Positions 51,916-59,868 of a stretch of DNA of 64,000 nucleotides are shown in pieces. The DNA is from Roseivirga pacifica (GTDB lineage: Bacteria; Bacteroidota; Bacteroidia; Cytophagales; Cyclobacteriaceae), in assembly GCF_900111145.1 (NCBI RefSeq), contig NZ_FOIR01000002.1:434001-498000 (forward strand), read 5' to 3'. The position numbers and the translations under genes are program-made. Every line of letters starts with the position of its first letter. The stretch's first letter is position 1. A model generated the notes under the pieces. It worked only from the letters and a program-made list of their open reading frames with translations. It was not told where the DNA came from and made no database searches.

Positions 51916-54537
51916 TTAACGACTTACCTTATAAATACTCATTTGATTGGCGAAGTTAACAAACACTTCGTATTCATTGCTATTCTGAAAATAAAGTACC
52001 GCCACCGGATGACTTGCTGGAATTGCTGAACACAACAACTCTCCTTTTCCATTGTAAAGCCAACATTGCTCCGTTTGTGCATCGAAGAGTACATAAACAT
52101 CTCGGCCATTGCGATAATTGTAGTAATTAAGCTCAAAGTCTTCCGATATAAAGCCTGGCACTTCGAACTTCTCATTTCCTTTATTATCCAATACTACTAG
52201 CTTGCTTTCATCAGTTCTTGCTATGACAAAGTCCCGCTTCAGTTTATCCTCAACCAGCTCAAAACGGCTGGCGGCAGTTGGCTTCACAAGCTGAAGATCT
52301 TGCACCTTTTTGCCGGCTAGGTTCACGGTTAATAATTGTCCTTCATCAGATACTACGGTAATGGTGCTGCCTTCAAAATTTGGCCCTTGGTTAAAAGATA
52401 CATCACCAGCAAACACGCTATTCGTATTTACTGGAAATCCATCAAAAGTTTCTCCACGCCTGTTCAATAAATGAATACTTCTGTTTTTTTCAACTGCTAC
52501 AAAAGCATCCTTACCTAGCACGCGCACATGGAAAGGCGAGCGAGTTAAGGCACCTCTAAATGCCTTTGGATTCCAACCATCAAGCAAGTCTGCTTCTTTG
52601 TTATACAAAAACACCTGTCCCCTGCGGTTATAAGTTAGGTATCGGTAGCGCTTGCTATTATCGTAATCAACCACATTGAAGCCTTCGATGGCCATTGGCA
52701 GGTTATTCAACTTTGGAAAACCGTCCAAATCATCACCATTTCTATCTATTATATGTACCAAAGAGTCAGAGAACATAAGGTACTGCAGCTTCTTATTATT
52801 GTAATAATCTACCTGCCTAATCTCACCGTTTATCTGGGGCAACTGTTTTTTCCAGAGTATGCTTCCGTCTTTGTCCACCAAGTAAAGACTGCCCTCCTTG
52901 TCTTGAAAGATCACTTCATTTAAGCCTGTATTATGGTTTTTAACCACAAAAGGCTTGGTAGACAGGGACGAATTGGCAAATGCATTAGCAGCAATTGGAG
53001 GCAAACTACCCTCAATAGCTATCGGCTCGGCAGGTATGCTACTTTGTTCAAAACTTCTAAAACTAAGGTTACCCGAAAGCAAAAACTGATTGTTCGTTTC
53101 ATCTAACTGAAGGTTCAGCATATCGAGCATATTCAGCAGTGCTGGCGTATCATTAAAGAACGTTTTCCACTTAGGTCTTAAGTGCTCTAAAATAGGCTCT
53201 TGGGTATATTCAAAATCTTCTAAGTAGGTAAACTCAGACTCTTGCACCAGCTCTTCTAACATGCCTCTTCTTATAACCGACTTCCCCCAAGTGGTCTCAT
53301 CATCGAATTGTGCCAATACAGATTTAAGCACATCTACATTGGCGGAAAACAAAGCATTTCCCTGAAAAACGGTGTAATAGACCTTGACGTCTTCCTTAAT
53401 AGATTGATTGGTCAATTCAGCCAAAAAGCCGCTTTTATTAACATAGCCTATTTGCTCATTCAAATAATCCTCCTGATAAATTGTAGAGTCTCCTGCAGGC
53501 TTATATGACTCAGCAATTGCATCAAGTTGCTCTTTTAGGCCTGCTGGAGCCTTTGCTTCAAACACATGTACTTTGCTTGAAGACCCCGCATATGCATCGA
53601 TTTTAAAACTGTGGTAATTTCCACTTAAATGTCCGGTAGCTGTTTTATAGTTTTCGTTAAAGGCAACGGGCTTCCAAACCATTGAATAAGCTCCTATTGG
53701 CAATAAATTCTCTGCTACAATTGCCCCTCTCGTAACATCGGCCGATGCCTGAGAGCCACCTCTACCTTTCAAAACAATATCATCAGCCATAAAAGTAACA
53801 TCCACTAAAAAGGCATCCGGAAAACTTTCAGGAGCTACAAACTGGCTCTGATCAAAAAATACGCGCCCCAATTCGCTCGTCCGCTTTGTATTAAAAATCA
53901 ACAAGGCATCACTTCCATACTTTAGGTCATTCGCCTTATCAATCAGTCTACTTTCTGTTTGATTAGCTGCACGAATAACATCTTCAATTAATACCGCATT
54001 GGTAGATACCGCCAGCACCTGATTATTAATAAATGTATTTAGGGTTATATCTCCTGCTTTAAAAATGGTAATCTCATCATCATTAAAAACTTGAGTCGAA
54101 ACCGTCACTTGTTCAACATCTGTAAACATCTTAACAATTGATGCAATAGATGAAGGTTTCCAAGAAAACCCACTTGATTGTATCAAAAACAGTGGTTCTA
54201 TAGTGCTACTAGAAGAAGTATGCCACGAGATTACTACTGGTAACTCTGTAATCTTAGATTGTAAAACACCACTCTTCTGTAACGATGCAAAACGCTCATA
54301 TGCTGATGAAATTTCGCCTAACTGAGTACTCGCATCTAGCTGCTGGTACCAATTAAATTCTGAGAGTTTTGTAAAAGTTGCTTCAAAGTCGTTTGCATAG
54401 AAAGCAAACAAACTGGTATTAGGAATTAAGTGAGCAAGTTCCTTTTTCGGCTTTAAAAAGTAGAACCAGCTTAATGTGGCAGCTACCAATACAATACCTA
54501 AAAGAATTAAAATTTTATACTTCAAGCTTCCAACCAT
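51916..54537 (-). CDS. hypothetical membrane-anchored protein with C-terminal beta-propeller-like half
   Basis: An 873-residue protein of unknown function. One transmembrane segment at residues 8-28 (ILILLGIVLVAATLSWFYFL) leaves the rest in the periplasm. Residues about 35-480 resemble the DUF3352-type domain (tentative). Residues about 520-870 contain repeated short strands of propeller type (DKEGSLYLVDKDGSILWKKQLP, RNGDDLDGFPKL, RRGETFDGFPVN, DNKGNEKFEVPGF). It is the first gene of an operon with the MscS channel (5-nt gap) and the PLP enzyme, hinting at an envelope role. No catalytic residues are evident. Confidence 0.75.
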   Translation of the reverse strand: MVGSLKYKILILLGIVLVAATLSWFYFLKPKKELAHLIPNTSLFAFYANDFEATFTKLSEFNWYQQLDASTQLGEISSAYERFASLQKSGVLQSKITELPVVISWHTSSSSTIEPLFLIQSSGFSWKPSSIASIVKMFTDVEQVTVSTQVFNDDEITIFKAGDITLNTFINNQVLAVSTNAVLIEDVIRAANQTESRLIDKANDLKYGSDALLIFNTKRTSELGRVFFDQSQFVAPESFPDAFLVDVTFMADDIVLKGRGGSQASADVTRGAIVAENLLPIGAYSMVWKPVAFNENYKTATGHLSGNYHSFKIDAYAGSSSKVHVFEAKAPAGLKEQLDAIAESYKPAGDSTIYQEDYLNEQIGYVNKSGFLAELTNQSIKEDVKVYYTVFQGNALFSANVDVLKSVLAQFDDETTWGKSVIRRGMLEELVQESEFTYLEDFEYTQEPILEHLRPKWKTFFNDTPALLNMLDMLNLQLDETNNQFLLSGNLSFRSFEQSSIPAEPIAIEGSLPPIAANAFANSSLSTKPFVVKNHNTGLNEVIFQDKEGSLYLVDKDGSILWKKQLPQINGEIRQVDYYNNKKLQYLMFSDSLVHIIDRNGDDLDGFPKLNNLPMAIEGFNVVDYDNSKRYRYLTYNRRGQVFLYNKEADLLDGWNPKAFRGALTRSPFHVRVLGKDAFVAVEKNRSIHLLNRRGETFDGFPVNTNSVFAGDVSFNQGPNFEGSTITVVSDEGQLLTVNLAGKKVQDLQLVKPTAASRFELVEDKLKRDFVIARTDESKLVVLDNKGNEKFEVPGFISEDFELNYYNYRNGRDVYVLFDAQTEQCWLYNGKGELLCSAIPASHPVAVLYFQNSNEYEVFVNFANQMSIYKVSR

Positions 54538-54797
54538 TTCGTTCTAAATCGGGTCTGAAATTACATACTTGAACATTGAAACGACAACCAATACGGATAA
54601 TTATCTTCTAGAATTAGGTTTTGAAAGCGATACACAACACAGGCCTTGTATAAATGGCATAATAGTTGGTGTTATACGCATAAATACCTATTGGTAGGTA
54701 ACAGAATAAATACCATATTTGTAAAACTAAGTATTTAGTACAAATACCAGAAACCAACCTATACTAGATAAACAACAACTATTAACACAATTCTTTT

Positions 54798-55343
54798 ATG
54801 AAATTGATTCTTTCACTATTCCTAACCAGCTCATTGTTTCTGACTCTTGGTTTAAAAAAAGAGAACACTGTTAGGTTTAAAGAAGTCACTTATGCTGACG
54901 GGTTTTACACCTATCAGGACAGAAAACTAACGGGAGAAATTATTGATTACTACGAAGACGAGGTATTGAAATTTAGATACCGCGTAGTAGACGGCTACTT
55001 ACATGGCACTGCATACGAATACTACCATGACGGTAGTGTAAAAACAGAAAGAACCTATCGATTCAACAAACTTCATGGCGAATACACAGAGTTCTTCGAC
55101 TCTGGCGATGTTAAAATTTCGTTTGATGTAGAGATGAACGCTTATGGAGGTGGAGAAAAAGTAGAAGGAATTGAGTACGCTTCGAAACCAGGTAAAAAGT
55201 TGAAGGATATGGGCAACGGGGTTTTGTTCTTCTTTGAACAAGGAAAGGAACTAGACAAAACAAGTGAGTCTCTTTCTATTCTTCAGCAATCAAAGATTGA
55301 AATTAGAAAAGAAGAAGGCGGCAAGGTTATTTATAAAAACTAA
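54798..55343 (+). CDS. YwqK-like (MORN-type repeat) exported protein
   Basis: A 181-residue protein with a signal peptide (about 1-18). Residues 28-110 contain three or four MORN/YwqK-type repeats (LTGEIIDYYEDEVLKFRYRVVDGYLHGTAYEYYHDGSVKTERTYRFNKLHGEYTEFFDSGDVK), with the G(x)YxYY pattern. Databases often call this family an antitoxin, but no toxin gene is adjacent, so that label is unsupported here. The repeats suggest a surface or envelope binding role. A perfect palindromic terminator follows. Confidence 0.82.
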   Translation: MKLILSLFLTSSLFLTLGLKKENTVRFKEVTYADGFYTYQDRKLTGEIIDYYEDEVLKFRYRVVDGYLHGTAYEYYHDGSVKTERTYRFNKLHGEYTEFFDSGDVKISFDVEMNAYGGGEKVEGIEYASKPGKKLKDMGNGVLFFFEQGKELDKTSESLSILQQSKIEIRKEEGGKVIYKN

Positions 55344-55364
55344 GCTTGATTTTTCTTAAAAAAA

Positions 55365-55390
55365 GCCCGTTTATGAATTCATAAACGGGC
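55365..55390. terminator. bidirectional palindromic terminator
   Basis: A 26-bp perfect palindrome (two 13-base arms, GCCCGTTTATGAA and its complement) centred on GAATTC, flanked by A-run and T-run. It serves the convergent YwqK-like and PorE-like genes. Confidence 0.88.
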
Positions 55391-55400
55391 TTTTTTTATG

Positions 55401-57407
55401 CTAGTGGTTATTCACAAAAGAGAGCTCGACCCTTCTGTTGTATGCTCTTCCTTGCCTTGTGTTATTGGAGGCTATCGGCACGTTTTCACTAAAGGATTTT
55501 ACCTCAAGCTGTTCTGGATCTACACCTTTATCTACAAAATATTTATAAACCGCTTCGTAGCGCTTTTTACCAAGACCGGTATTGTAGAGATTGGTACCAT
55601 AAGAGTCAGTATGGCCAGCAATCAATATTTTCAAATCCGTTCTCTCTTTTAGTAACGCCACAGCCTCATTCAACCGATCAAAATACTCTGCCTTAATTGC
55701 ACTCTTGTCAAAATCAAAAAAGATAATTGGAAGTTTTAATGAAGGCAAGGCTGCAACAACTGCAGCTTCTGTATCATCTGCTGCTGGACCTATGGCCGCA
55801 ACAATTTCCTCTTCTAGTAAAAGTCCTTCTATACTTGGCGGATCCACTTGAATGTTCAACGGATCCAAATCATAGCTATTGATCATAGTGAGGTAAATAT
55901 CCTCCATCACATCGCTGGCACAATCGCCTACCAAAAAGTCATGCTCAATATCGAACTGATCGCGAAAAAGAACTCTAAAGAAATGGTCTTTCTCATAAAG
56001 TACCTCCCCATTCTTCTCCAATTTAACGACTACTTTTTGCTCAATAGGAACTACAAGCTCATATACACCATACTCATCAGTAGTAGTTTCTGTTACTTCT
56101 CCACGCTCAAATTCTGTAACCGTAAGCCTCGCATTCGCAAAAGGCCTGTTATCGCAATCAATAAACTTACCTTGTAATTTTGAGGCATTGAACATAAACA
56201 CCTTGTAGATATCATTTTCACCGTACCCAGCCTCTCTGTTAGAAGATAAGTAGGCATATTTTCCATAAAGAGTAAAGAAGGTATCATCACCTGGCAGGTT
56301 TATAGGTGCGCCTAAATTTTCTGGAGCACTAAATTTACCTGTTGCACTATCAAGCCGCGTTTTAAAAATATCATAGCCTCCCATGGAGTCATGTCCTCGG
56401 GAGGAGAAATAAAGCGTTCCATCCCCTGCAACAAAAGGCGCATCCTCATTTTCGTCTGTACTAAGCTCTTGAATTAAGTATGGTTTAGTCCACTGCCCAT
56501 CTTCGCCAAGGTGAGTAATGTACAAATCGGCATTCTCATCGTTGTTGCCAAAGTCCGAAGCAAAAATTATCGACTTGTGATTGTTATAAACAAAAGCATG
56601 AGACTCCCATTTAGGCGTATTAAACGGAAGTGGTTTGTCGTTTCCATATTGACCATTGGCCTGAAGCCTAGCCATATATATATCCTCATTCTTATAATAG
56701 ATAATTGTACTATCATTATCTAGTAGTTGTAAAGGTGCCAAGAAATCAGAACCGGAGTCATATCCTTCGACTTCCTCATCTTTCGCCCATTTGTCGAATT
56801 TGTTCATAGACGACCTGAGCAAATGTTCATAATACTCCCCATCGGCTGCCATTTCACCAAGTCCTTCTCTCCTTGCTGTAAAATAAATACCTCGCTGATC
56901 TGCCCTTACAACCTGACTGTACTCATTGCCTTCAGTATTAATTTTAGCTCCCAGATTTTGTACAACTACACGCTCAGGGTTGGGCATATACTTTTGAGCA
57001 GCACGAATGTTATTCAATACCTTTACATACACCTCCTGAAAGTACTCGTCCTCAAAATCACTAGGACTAGTCCTTCGCAATAAGCGTTCTGCTTCATCTA
57101 CACGGCCGCCATATAGGTACGCTTGAGCATATGGAACCCAGAAAAAGGGATCGAATTCAGCATAAGGTAATGCTTCTTCAAACAGTTGATAAGAAGTCTC
57201 GAAACGGTATCGGTTAGCATGGCAAATAGCAGCTAACCATTTAGCCTCGTGGTTCCTCTTTTTCTTCAATAAAGGTTGAACCAGCTCCAACGCAACCTCC
57301 CAATCCTCCTCTCCCATGGCGGCATAAACATCATTTAAGTTTTGCGCATTAATTAAGGAGCAAATGGAAAGTAATAAGCCAATAAATAGAAGCTTATATC
57401 TCTTCAT
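55401..57407 (-). CDS. PorE-like OmpA-family protein with TPR, PD40 and CRD modules
   Basis: A 668-residue envelope protein. Signal peptide (about 1-21), TPR-like helices (25-130), PD40/WD40-like propeller strands (about 150-400: FASDFGNNDENADLYI, LYFSSRGHDSMGGYDIF, AYLSSNREAGYGENDIY), a carboxypeptidase regulatory-type domain (about 405-480, GKFIDCDNRPFANARLTV), and a C-terminal OmpA peptidoglycan-binding domain (about 555-665, FDFDKSAIKAEYFDRLNEA, GHTDSYGTNLYNTGLGKKRYEAVYKYF). This order matches the PorE/P1058 type of type IX secretion components, which anchor the machine to peptidoglycan; many paralogues exist, so the assignment to T9SS is inferred. Confidence 0.85.
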   Translation of the reverse strand: MKRYKLLFIGLLLSICSLINAQNLNDVYAAMGEEDWEVALELVQPLLKKKRNHEAKWLAAICHANRYRFETSYQLFEEALPYAEFDPFFWVPYAQAYLYGGRVDEAERLLRRTSPSDFEDEYFQEVYVKVLNNIRAAQKYMPNPERVVVQNLGAKINTEGNEYSQVVRADQRGIYFTARREGLGEMAADGEYYEHLLRSSMNKFDKWAKDEEVEGYDSGSDFLAPLQLLDNDSTIIYYKNEDIYMARLQANGQYGNDKPLPFNTPKWESHAFVYNNHKSIIFASDFGNNDENADLYITHLGEDGQWTKPYLIQELSTDENEDAPFVAGDGTLYFSSRGHDSMGGYDIFKTRLDSATGKFSAPENLGAPINLPGDDTFFTLYGKYAYLSSNREAGYGENDIYKVFMFNASKLQGKFIDCDNRPFANARLTVTEFERGEVTETTTDEYGVYELVVPIEQKVVVKLEKNGEVLYEKDHFFRVLFRDQFDIEHDFLVGDCASDVMEDIYLTMINSYDLDPLNIQVDPPSIEGLLLEEEIVAAIGPAADDTEAAVVAALPSLKLPIIFFDFDKSAIKAEYFDRLNEAVALLKERTDLKILIAGHTDSYGTNLYNTGLGKKRYEAVYKYFVDKGVDPEQLEVKSFSENVPIASNNTRQGRAYNRRVELSFVNNH

Positions 57408-57526
57408 AATACAATTTGTAACAACTATGAAACTGAGGTATTTTATCGATCGAAAGATCCAAAAAATGGTTGAGATGTCTCTCTTGGTATAAGTGAAGAT
57501 ATAAAAGTTTAAGAAGCTAAAAAATG

Positions 57527-58495
57527 CTACTCACAAATATAAAGAATACTATCTGAGGAGTAACCGAGGCTAACTTGAGACCCTAAATCAAAAAAATCAG
57601 AATTGTAAAATGAATAATTAGTGCTGTTAACATCAACAGCTTCATATAAATAAACATTACCCAAGTAGAAACGTCTAATGACAGACGCTTTGACAGAATT
57701 ATATTTTTCGCTATTTACATACACACTTTCAACTCTTACATAAGTATTTTCACCACAAACATCTTTGTTGAAAATATTTACTTTGCCGAAAAATTGAGCA
57801 ATTTCGAGCGACTTAGGTAGGTTGTAGACGTCTCTTGGTGTGTCAAACTGAACCAAGTCACCATCTTCTAAAAAGCCGATTTTATTAGCAACCATCAAGG
57901 CATCTGAAGCATCATGGGTGACTAATAATAATCCTATTTGTTCTTCTTCAATAATCTCAAGTAAATCGAAAAGAATTTCTTGTTTAGTAGAAGGATCAAG
58001 ACTACTAAATGGCTCGTCCATTAAGAGTAATTTAGGTTCTTCTGCCAAAGTTCTGGCTAGGGCCAACCTCTGCTTTTGACCACCAGAAAGTTCCGAAGGC
58101 TTTTTATCCCGCAGAGCTTCTATTTTACACAAACTAAGTAACTCTTCCGTTCGTGCGTATTGATAAGTCTTATCGTAATGTAGTAGGTTGTATTTCACAT
58201 TTTCGAAAACCGTCATATTCGGCTTTACTTTCAAATCCTGAAACACCATTTTTATTTTATCGTGCCCAGCAATCAACTGTTCGTCAGGATCCTTTAATGG
58301 CTCGCCTTCAAACGCGATCTCTCCCTCATCAGGTTTTATTAAACCGGCAATCATGCGCAGCGCAGTGGTTTTACCCGAACCACTCTTGCCAACCAGAGCA
58401 ACCTTTTCTCCTTCGGCCATTTGTAGCGACAAGTTGTTTACTGCCCCTAATGACTCACCGGGGAATTTTTTCGATATGTTTTTTACAAAAAGCAC
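57527..58495 (-). CDS. ABC transporter ATP-binding protein
   Basis: A 322-residue nucleotide-binding subunit. Walker A GKSGSGKTT (36-44), Q-loop VFQD, signature LSGGQKQRLALA (136-147), Walker B LLLMDEP (156-162) and the switch His in VTHDASD are all intact. A C-terminal extension of about 100 residues suggests a TOBE-like regulatory domain, as in spermidine or iron importers. No permease is adjacent. I place the start at GTG 58495 (V-LFVKNISKKFPG), because the upstream 18 codons from 58549 read as unlikely protein and cover the -7 element. Confidence 0.85.
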   Translation of the reverse strand: MLFVKNISKKFPGESLGAVNNLSLQMAEGEKVALVGKSGSGKTTALRMIAGLIKPDEGEIAFEGEPLKDPDEQLIAGHDKIKMVFQDLKVKPNMTVFENVKYNLLHYDKTYQYARTEELLSLCKIEALRDKKPSELSGGQKQRLALARTLAEEPKLLLMDEPFSSLDPSTKQEILFDLLEIIEEEQIGLLLVTHDASDALMVANKIGFLEDGDLVQFDTPRDVYNLPKSLEIAQFFGKVNIFNKDVCGENTYVRVESVYVNSEKYNSVKASVIRRFYLGNVYLYEAVDVNSTNYSFYNSDFFDLGSQVSLGYSSDSILYICE

Positions 58496-58498
58496 AGG

Positions 58499-58506
58499 CA
58501 AACATA
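58499..58506 (-). promoter_or_regulatory. -7 promoter element next to the ABC ATPase GTG start
   Basis: TATGTTTG on the minus strand matches TAnnTTTG and ends 3 nt before GTG 58495, separated only by CCT. This supports a leaderless start at GTG rather than the ATG at 58549. Confidence 0.45.
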
Positions 58507-58598
58507 AAAAAGAAACTGCCTTAAAAGTAAGTTTACCTCGCATTCCCACTCTGGATAATGCGCTTACCTCTAAGACAGCCTCTATTAACAGCTATTAA

Positions 58599-59759
58599 TT
58601 ACTTTTTATAGCTAATTCGGTAAATACAGTTGGCTACATCGTCAGAAACTAAGATAGAACCATCAGGCATTTCCAGAATATCTACTGGCTTACCCCAGCC
58701 TTCATTTTTTTCTTGGTCTAACCAACCATCTGCAAAGATTTCACTCTTCACTACTTCGCCATTCTCAATTTGAACAAAGCGCAATTGGTAACCAATATGG
58801 CCAGCTTCTGGGCTTCTGTTCCAAGAACCATGCTGTGCTACTAAAAGTTGCCCACGATACTTCTCAGGGAACATATCACCTTTGTAAAAAGTCAAGCCTA
58901 GCGGTGCAGAGTGTGGTTCGAATTTATACTCAGGCTCCACAAACTTTTCTCTTGGATATTTTTTGCCAAACTCAGGGTCGGCAATGTCTCCTTGATGCCA
59001 GTACGGAAACCCATAGTGATTGCCAATTTCAGTAGCCTTATTGAGTTCACATGCAGGAATACTGTCCCCAAGCATATCTCTACCGTTATCGGTAAACCAC
59101 ATTTCCTTAGTCTCTGGATGCCACGTAAACCCAACAGAATTTCTCACCCCATGCGCAAATACTTCTACATCAGAACCATCAGGGTTCATTCTGGTAATGG
59201 TAGCAAAAATCTCATTTTCCTCTTCCTTATCGCACACATTGCAAGGCGCACCTACCGGCACATACAATTTGCCATCAGGGCCAAAGTCAATAAACTTCCA
59301 ACCATGATGCCTCTCTGTTGGGTATTGATCATAAATCACTTCATAAGAAGGATTCGAAAGGTTGTTCATAATGTCAGTAAACTTCAGAATGCGGCTTACT
59401 TCGGCCACATAAAGATCACCATCTTTAAATGCCACACCATTCGGCATGGTTAAATCAGTAGCAATAGTATCTACTTTATCGGCACGCATGTCACCGTCAG
59501 TATCAGTTAAGGCGTACACATTTTTTCTTCTTCTATTACCCACGAACACGGTTTTCCCGTCTTCTGTGCTTGCAAGCGAGCGCGCATCCGTCAAATTCTG
59601 GGCATACACATCAATTTCAAAACCTTCTGGCAAATTCACCTTTGCCAAAAGCGTATCGTAAGGAGTTGGTTCTCTTTGAGCTGTCTGTTTGGAGCCTTCG
59701 CAGGCTACGCCAAGTGCAAACATTGAAAACAGCGCTAAAAGACTGACTTGTTTTTTCAT
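58599..59759 (-). CDS. PQQ-dependent sugar/sorbosone dehydrogenase-like lipoprotein
   Basis: A 386-residue lipoprotein (lipobox GVAC, Cys20) with a six-bladed propeller of the glucose/sorbosone dehydrogenase type. Recognisable strands include DLYVAEVSRILKF, DGKLYVPVGAPCN, GVRNSVGFTWHPETKEMWFTDNGRDMLGD and SILVSDDVANCIYRI. Enzymes of this fold oxidise sugars using PQQ, though PQQ-binding residues are not proven here. ATG 59759 is chosen over an in-frame start 11 codons upstream (59792), because it begins a normal lipoprotein leader. Confidence 0.87.
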   Translation of the reverse strand: MKKQVSLLALFSMFALGVACEGSKQTAQREPTPYDTLLAKVNLPEGFEIDVYAQNLTDARSLASTEDGKTVFVGNRRRKNVYALTDTDGDMRADKVDTIATDLTMPNGVAFKDGDLYVAEVSRILKFTDIMNNLSNPSYEVIYDQYPTERHHGWKFIDFGPDGKLYVPVGAPCNVCDKEEENEIFATITRMNPDGSDVEVFAHGVRNSVGFTWHPETKEMWFTDNGRDMLGDSIPACELNKATEIGNHYGFPYWHQGDIADPEFGKKYPREKFVEPEYKFEPHSAPLGLTFYKGDMFPEKYRGQLLVAQHGSWNRSPEAGHIGYQLRFVQIENGEVVKSEIFADGWLDQEKNEGWGKPVDILEMPDGSILVSDDVANCIYRISYKK

Positions 59760-59856
59760 AGTTGTAGTAAAGTTATAAGCGAAACTAGGCATAAATCTAT
59801 TCTAAATGTTTTTTCATTTTATTAGTGGCATTTGTGTGATTTGTATAGGCTAAAGC

Positions 59857-59864
59857 TATTTTTG
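59857..59864 (+). promoter_or_regulatory. -7 promoter element next to the ABC-F start
   Basis: TATTTTTG matches TAnnTTTG, followed by CGGC and the ATG at 59869. TTTG at 59831-59834 lies 22 nt upstream and could be the -33 element, making this the best-supported of the leaderless-type promoters. Confidence 0.55.
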
Positions 59865-59868
59865 CGGC

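Noticed and set aside
54798-55343. Toxin-antitoxin reading of the YwqK-like gene
   Set aside because: The family label antitoxin is historical. No toxin gene is adjacent and the protein has a signal peptide.
58911-59453. 180-codon open frame on the plus strand
   Set aside because: Antisense to the sorbosone-dehydrogenase-like lipoprotein, which has clear propeller strands and a lipobox.
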